Part shown: piece after piece, positions 63,561 to 64,000 of the stretch
How the letters are laid out: every line of letters starts with the position of its first letter
Position numbering within the stretch: the stretch's first letter is position 1
Notes under the pieces: generated by a model
Database searches by the model: none
Seen by the model: only the letters and a program-made list of their open reading frames with translations
Told to the model about the DNA's origin: nothing
Origin: Halalkalicoccus sp. CG83
Lineage (GTDB): Archaea; Halobacteriota; Halobacteria; Halobacteriales; Halalkalicoccaceae
Length of the DNA stretch: 64,000 nt
NCBI RefSeq assembly: GCF_037081715.1
Contig: NZ_JAZDDH010000001.1
Span: forward strand, 1,426,001-1,490,000
Direction: 5' to 3'
Made by a program: the position numbers and the translations under genes

Positions 63561-63650
63561 CGTTCACCTCCGTAGTACGACGAGCGTCTCCTACGGTGTG
63601 AAACAGGCGTTCGCCTGTCTCTACCGAGAAGAGTGGAATGGGCGACTTAA
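63561..63650 (-). promoter_or_regulatory. Structured leader of the L1-L10-L12 operon
   Basis: On the minus strand a TATA-like gtttaagt (63642-63650) predicts a start near 63622 and a ~60-nt leader. It contains ACAGGCG-based hairpin (63603-63618, 6-bp stem) and CCGTAG...CTACGG (63570-63596) with inner GACG/CGTC pairs and an uneven internal loop (GA opposite GTA), followed at once by GGAGGTGA. An uneven loop of this kind recalls the L1-binding site of 23S rRNA and of archaeal L1 messages. Confidence 0.5.
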
Positions 63651-63713
63651 ACCCGTCGAAGCGGCGATGATTCGGATGGGAACACCGATACGATCCCGGT
63701 TCCTACGCCCGGC

Positions 63714-64000
63714 GTGATCGCCCTCTCCGCGCTCTTCGCACTCGGACTGGCCGTCGTCCACCTGTTCGCCGGCCGCCTCGCGTTCCTCGGTCACGTTCCC
63801 CGCAGCCGATGGCTCTCGTTCGGCGGCGGCGTCTCCGTCGCGTACGTGTTCGTCCACCTGCTGCCCGAACTCGGCGAACACCAGGAGGCGTTCGAGGGCG
63901 TCGGTCCGGTCGCCGCCTTCGTCGATCGGCACGTCTACCTCATCGCGCTCGTCGGGTTCGGGACGTTCTACGGCCTCGAACGTCTCGCCCACCGATCGCG
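63714..64000 (+). CDS. Membrane protein, N-terminal part (partial)
   Basis: Starts at GTG 63714 and runs off the window end, 95 residues seen. Hydrophobic helices: ALSALFALGLAVVHLFAG, WLSFGGGVSVAYVFVHLLPEL and YLIALVGFGTFYGLERLAH, with a conserved-looking histidine in each. The YVFVHLLPEL segment resembles ZIP-type metal transporters and haloarchaeal relatives, but the piece is too short to be sure. Divergent from rpl1. Confidence 0.6.
   Translation, partial: MIALSALFALGLAVVHLFAGRLAFLGHVPRSRWLSFGGGVSVAYVFVHLLPELGEHQEAFEGVGPVAAFVDRHVYLIALVGFGTFYGLERLAHRS

Overview
This window is chromosomal DNA from an extremely halophilic archaeon (class Halobacteria). The evidence is archaeal-type ribosomal and RNA polymerase genes, strongly acidic proteins, high GC with g/c at third codon positions, A/T-rich TATA boxes about 25-30 bases before starts (many leaderless transcripts), and haloarchaeal gene neighbourhoods. 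I cannot name the genus. Most of the window is housekeeping core, with a few small accessory islets where most of the broken genes and unusual structures lie.

Layout. 1-13321: end of a Na+/H+ antiporter, archease, acetyltransferase, DNA primase PriS with a GINS subunit, a cytochrome P450, a CDC48 AAA ATPase with a small Hsp20-like partner, a hydrolase, PanB, a HAD phosphatase, a uracil-DNA glycosylase-like protein, ApbC/Mrp and MoaA. 13467-15184: a TraB-like protein and a flavin oxidoreductase. 15418-21589: tRNA-Ser, S13-S4-S11-RpoD, tRNA-Leu, L18e-L13-S9-RpoN-RpoK-enolase-S2. 21661-25239: a sugar-nucleotide/glycosyltransferase islet with one intact epimerase, one chimeric glycosyltransferase and one epimerase frameshifted in a run of eight G. 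25341-31538: the isoprenoid/RNA block Mvk-Ipk-RNase J-prenyl synthase-GltX.

31575-41871 is mixed accessory DNA: DoxX, a decayed bacterio-opsin-activator-like regulator, a selenium-binding-protein/ferredoxin operon, TmcA, dodecin, a YHS/TRASH protein, decayed coding sequence, a membrane gene and an HxlR regulator sharing GGTNACC sites, and a CoA-disulfide-reductase-like enzyme. 42235-43741 is L7Ae-S28e-L24e-Ndk. 43899-49445 holds MsrA/MsrB, a striking array of short hairpins, two paralogous acidic proteins, a PfkB kinase and a FetA/FetB-type ABC pair. 49626-58436 holds two MetE-like proteins, a gntP pseudogene, a methyltransferase-MscS-RsmA-DUF655-RpoF-L21e run, a trans-sulfuration enzyme, EF-1beta and a zinc-finger micro-protein. 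58571-61374 is a transporter/secreted-protein islet, followed by L12, L10 and L1 with a structured leader.

Most tightly packed genes overlap by 1-8 bases and are probably translationally coupled. The observations most worth a second look are the hairpin array at 45196-45395, the GGTNACC cluster at 39094-39176 with another site at the HxlR promoter, the chimeric glycosyltransferase, the G8-tract epimerase, and the paired MetE-like proteins of which one lacks the zinc ligands. I found no CRISPR array, no complete insertion sequence and no replication origin.
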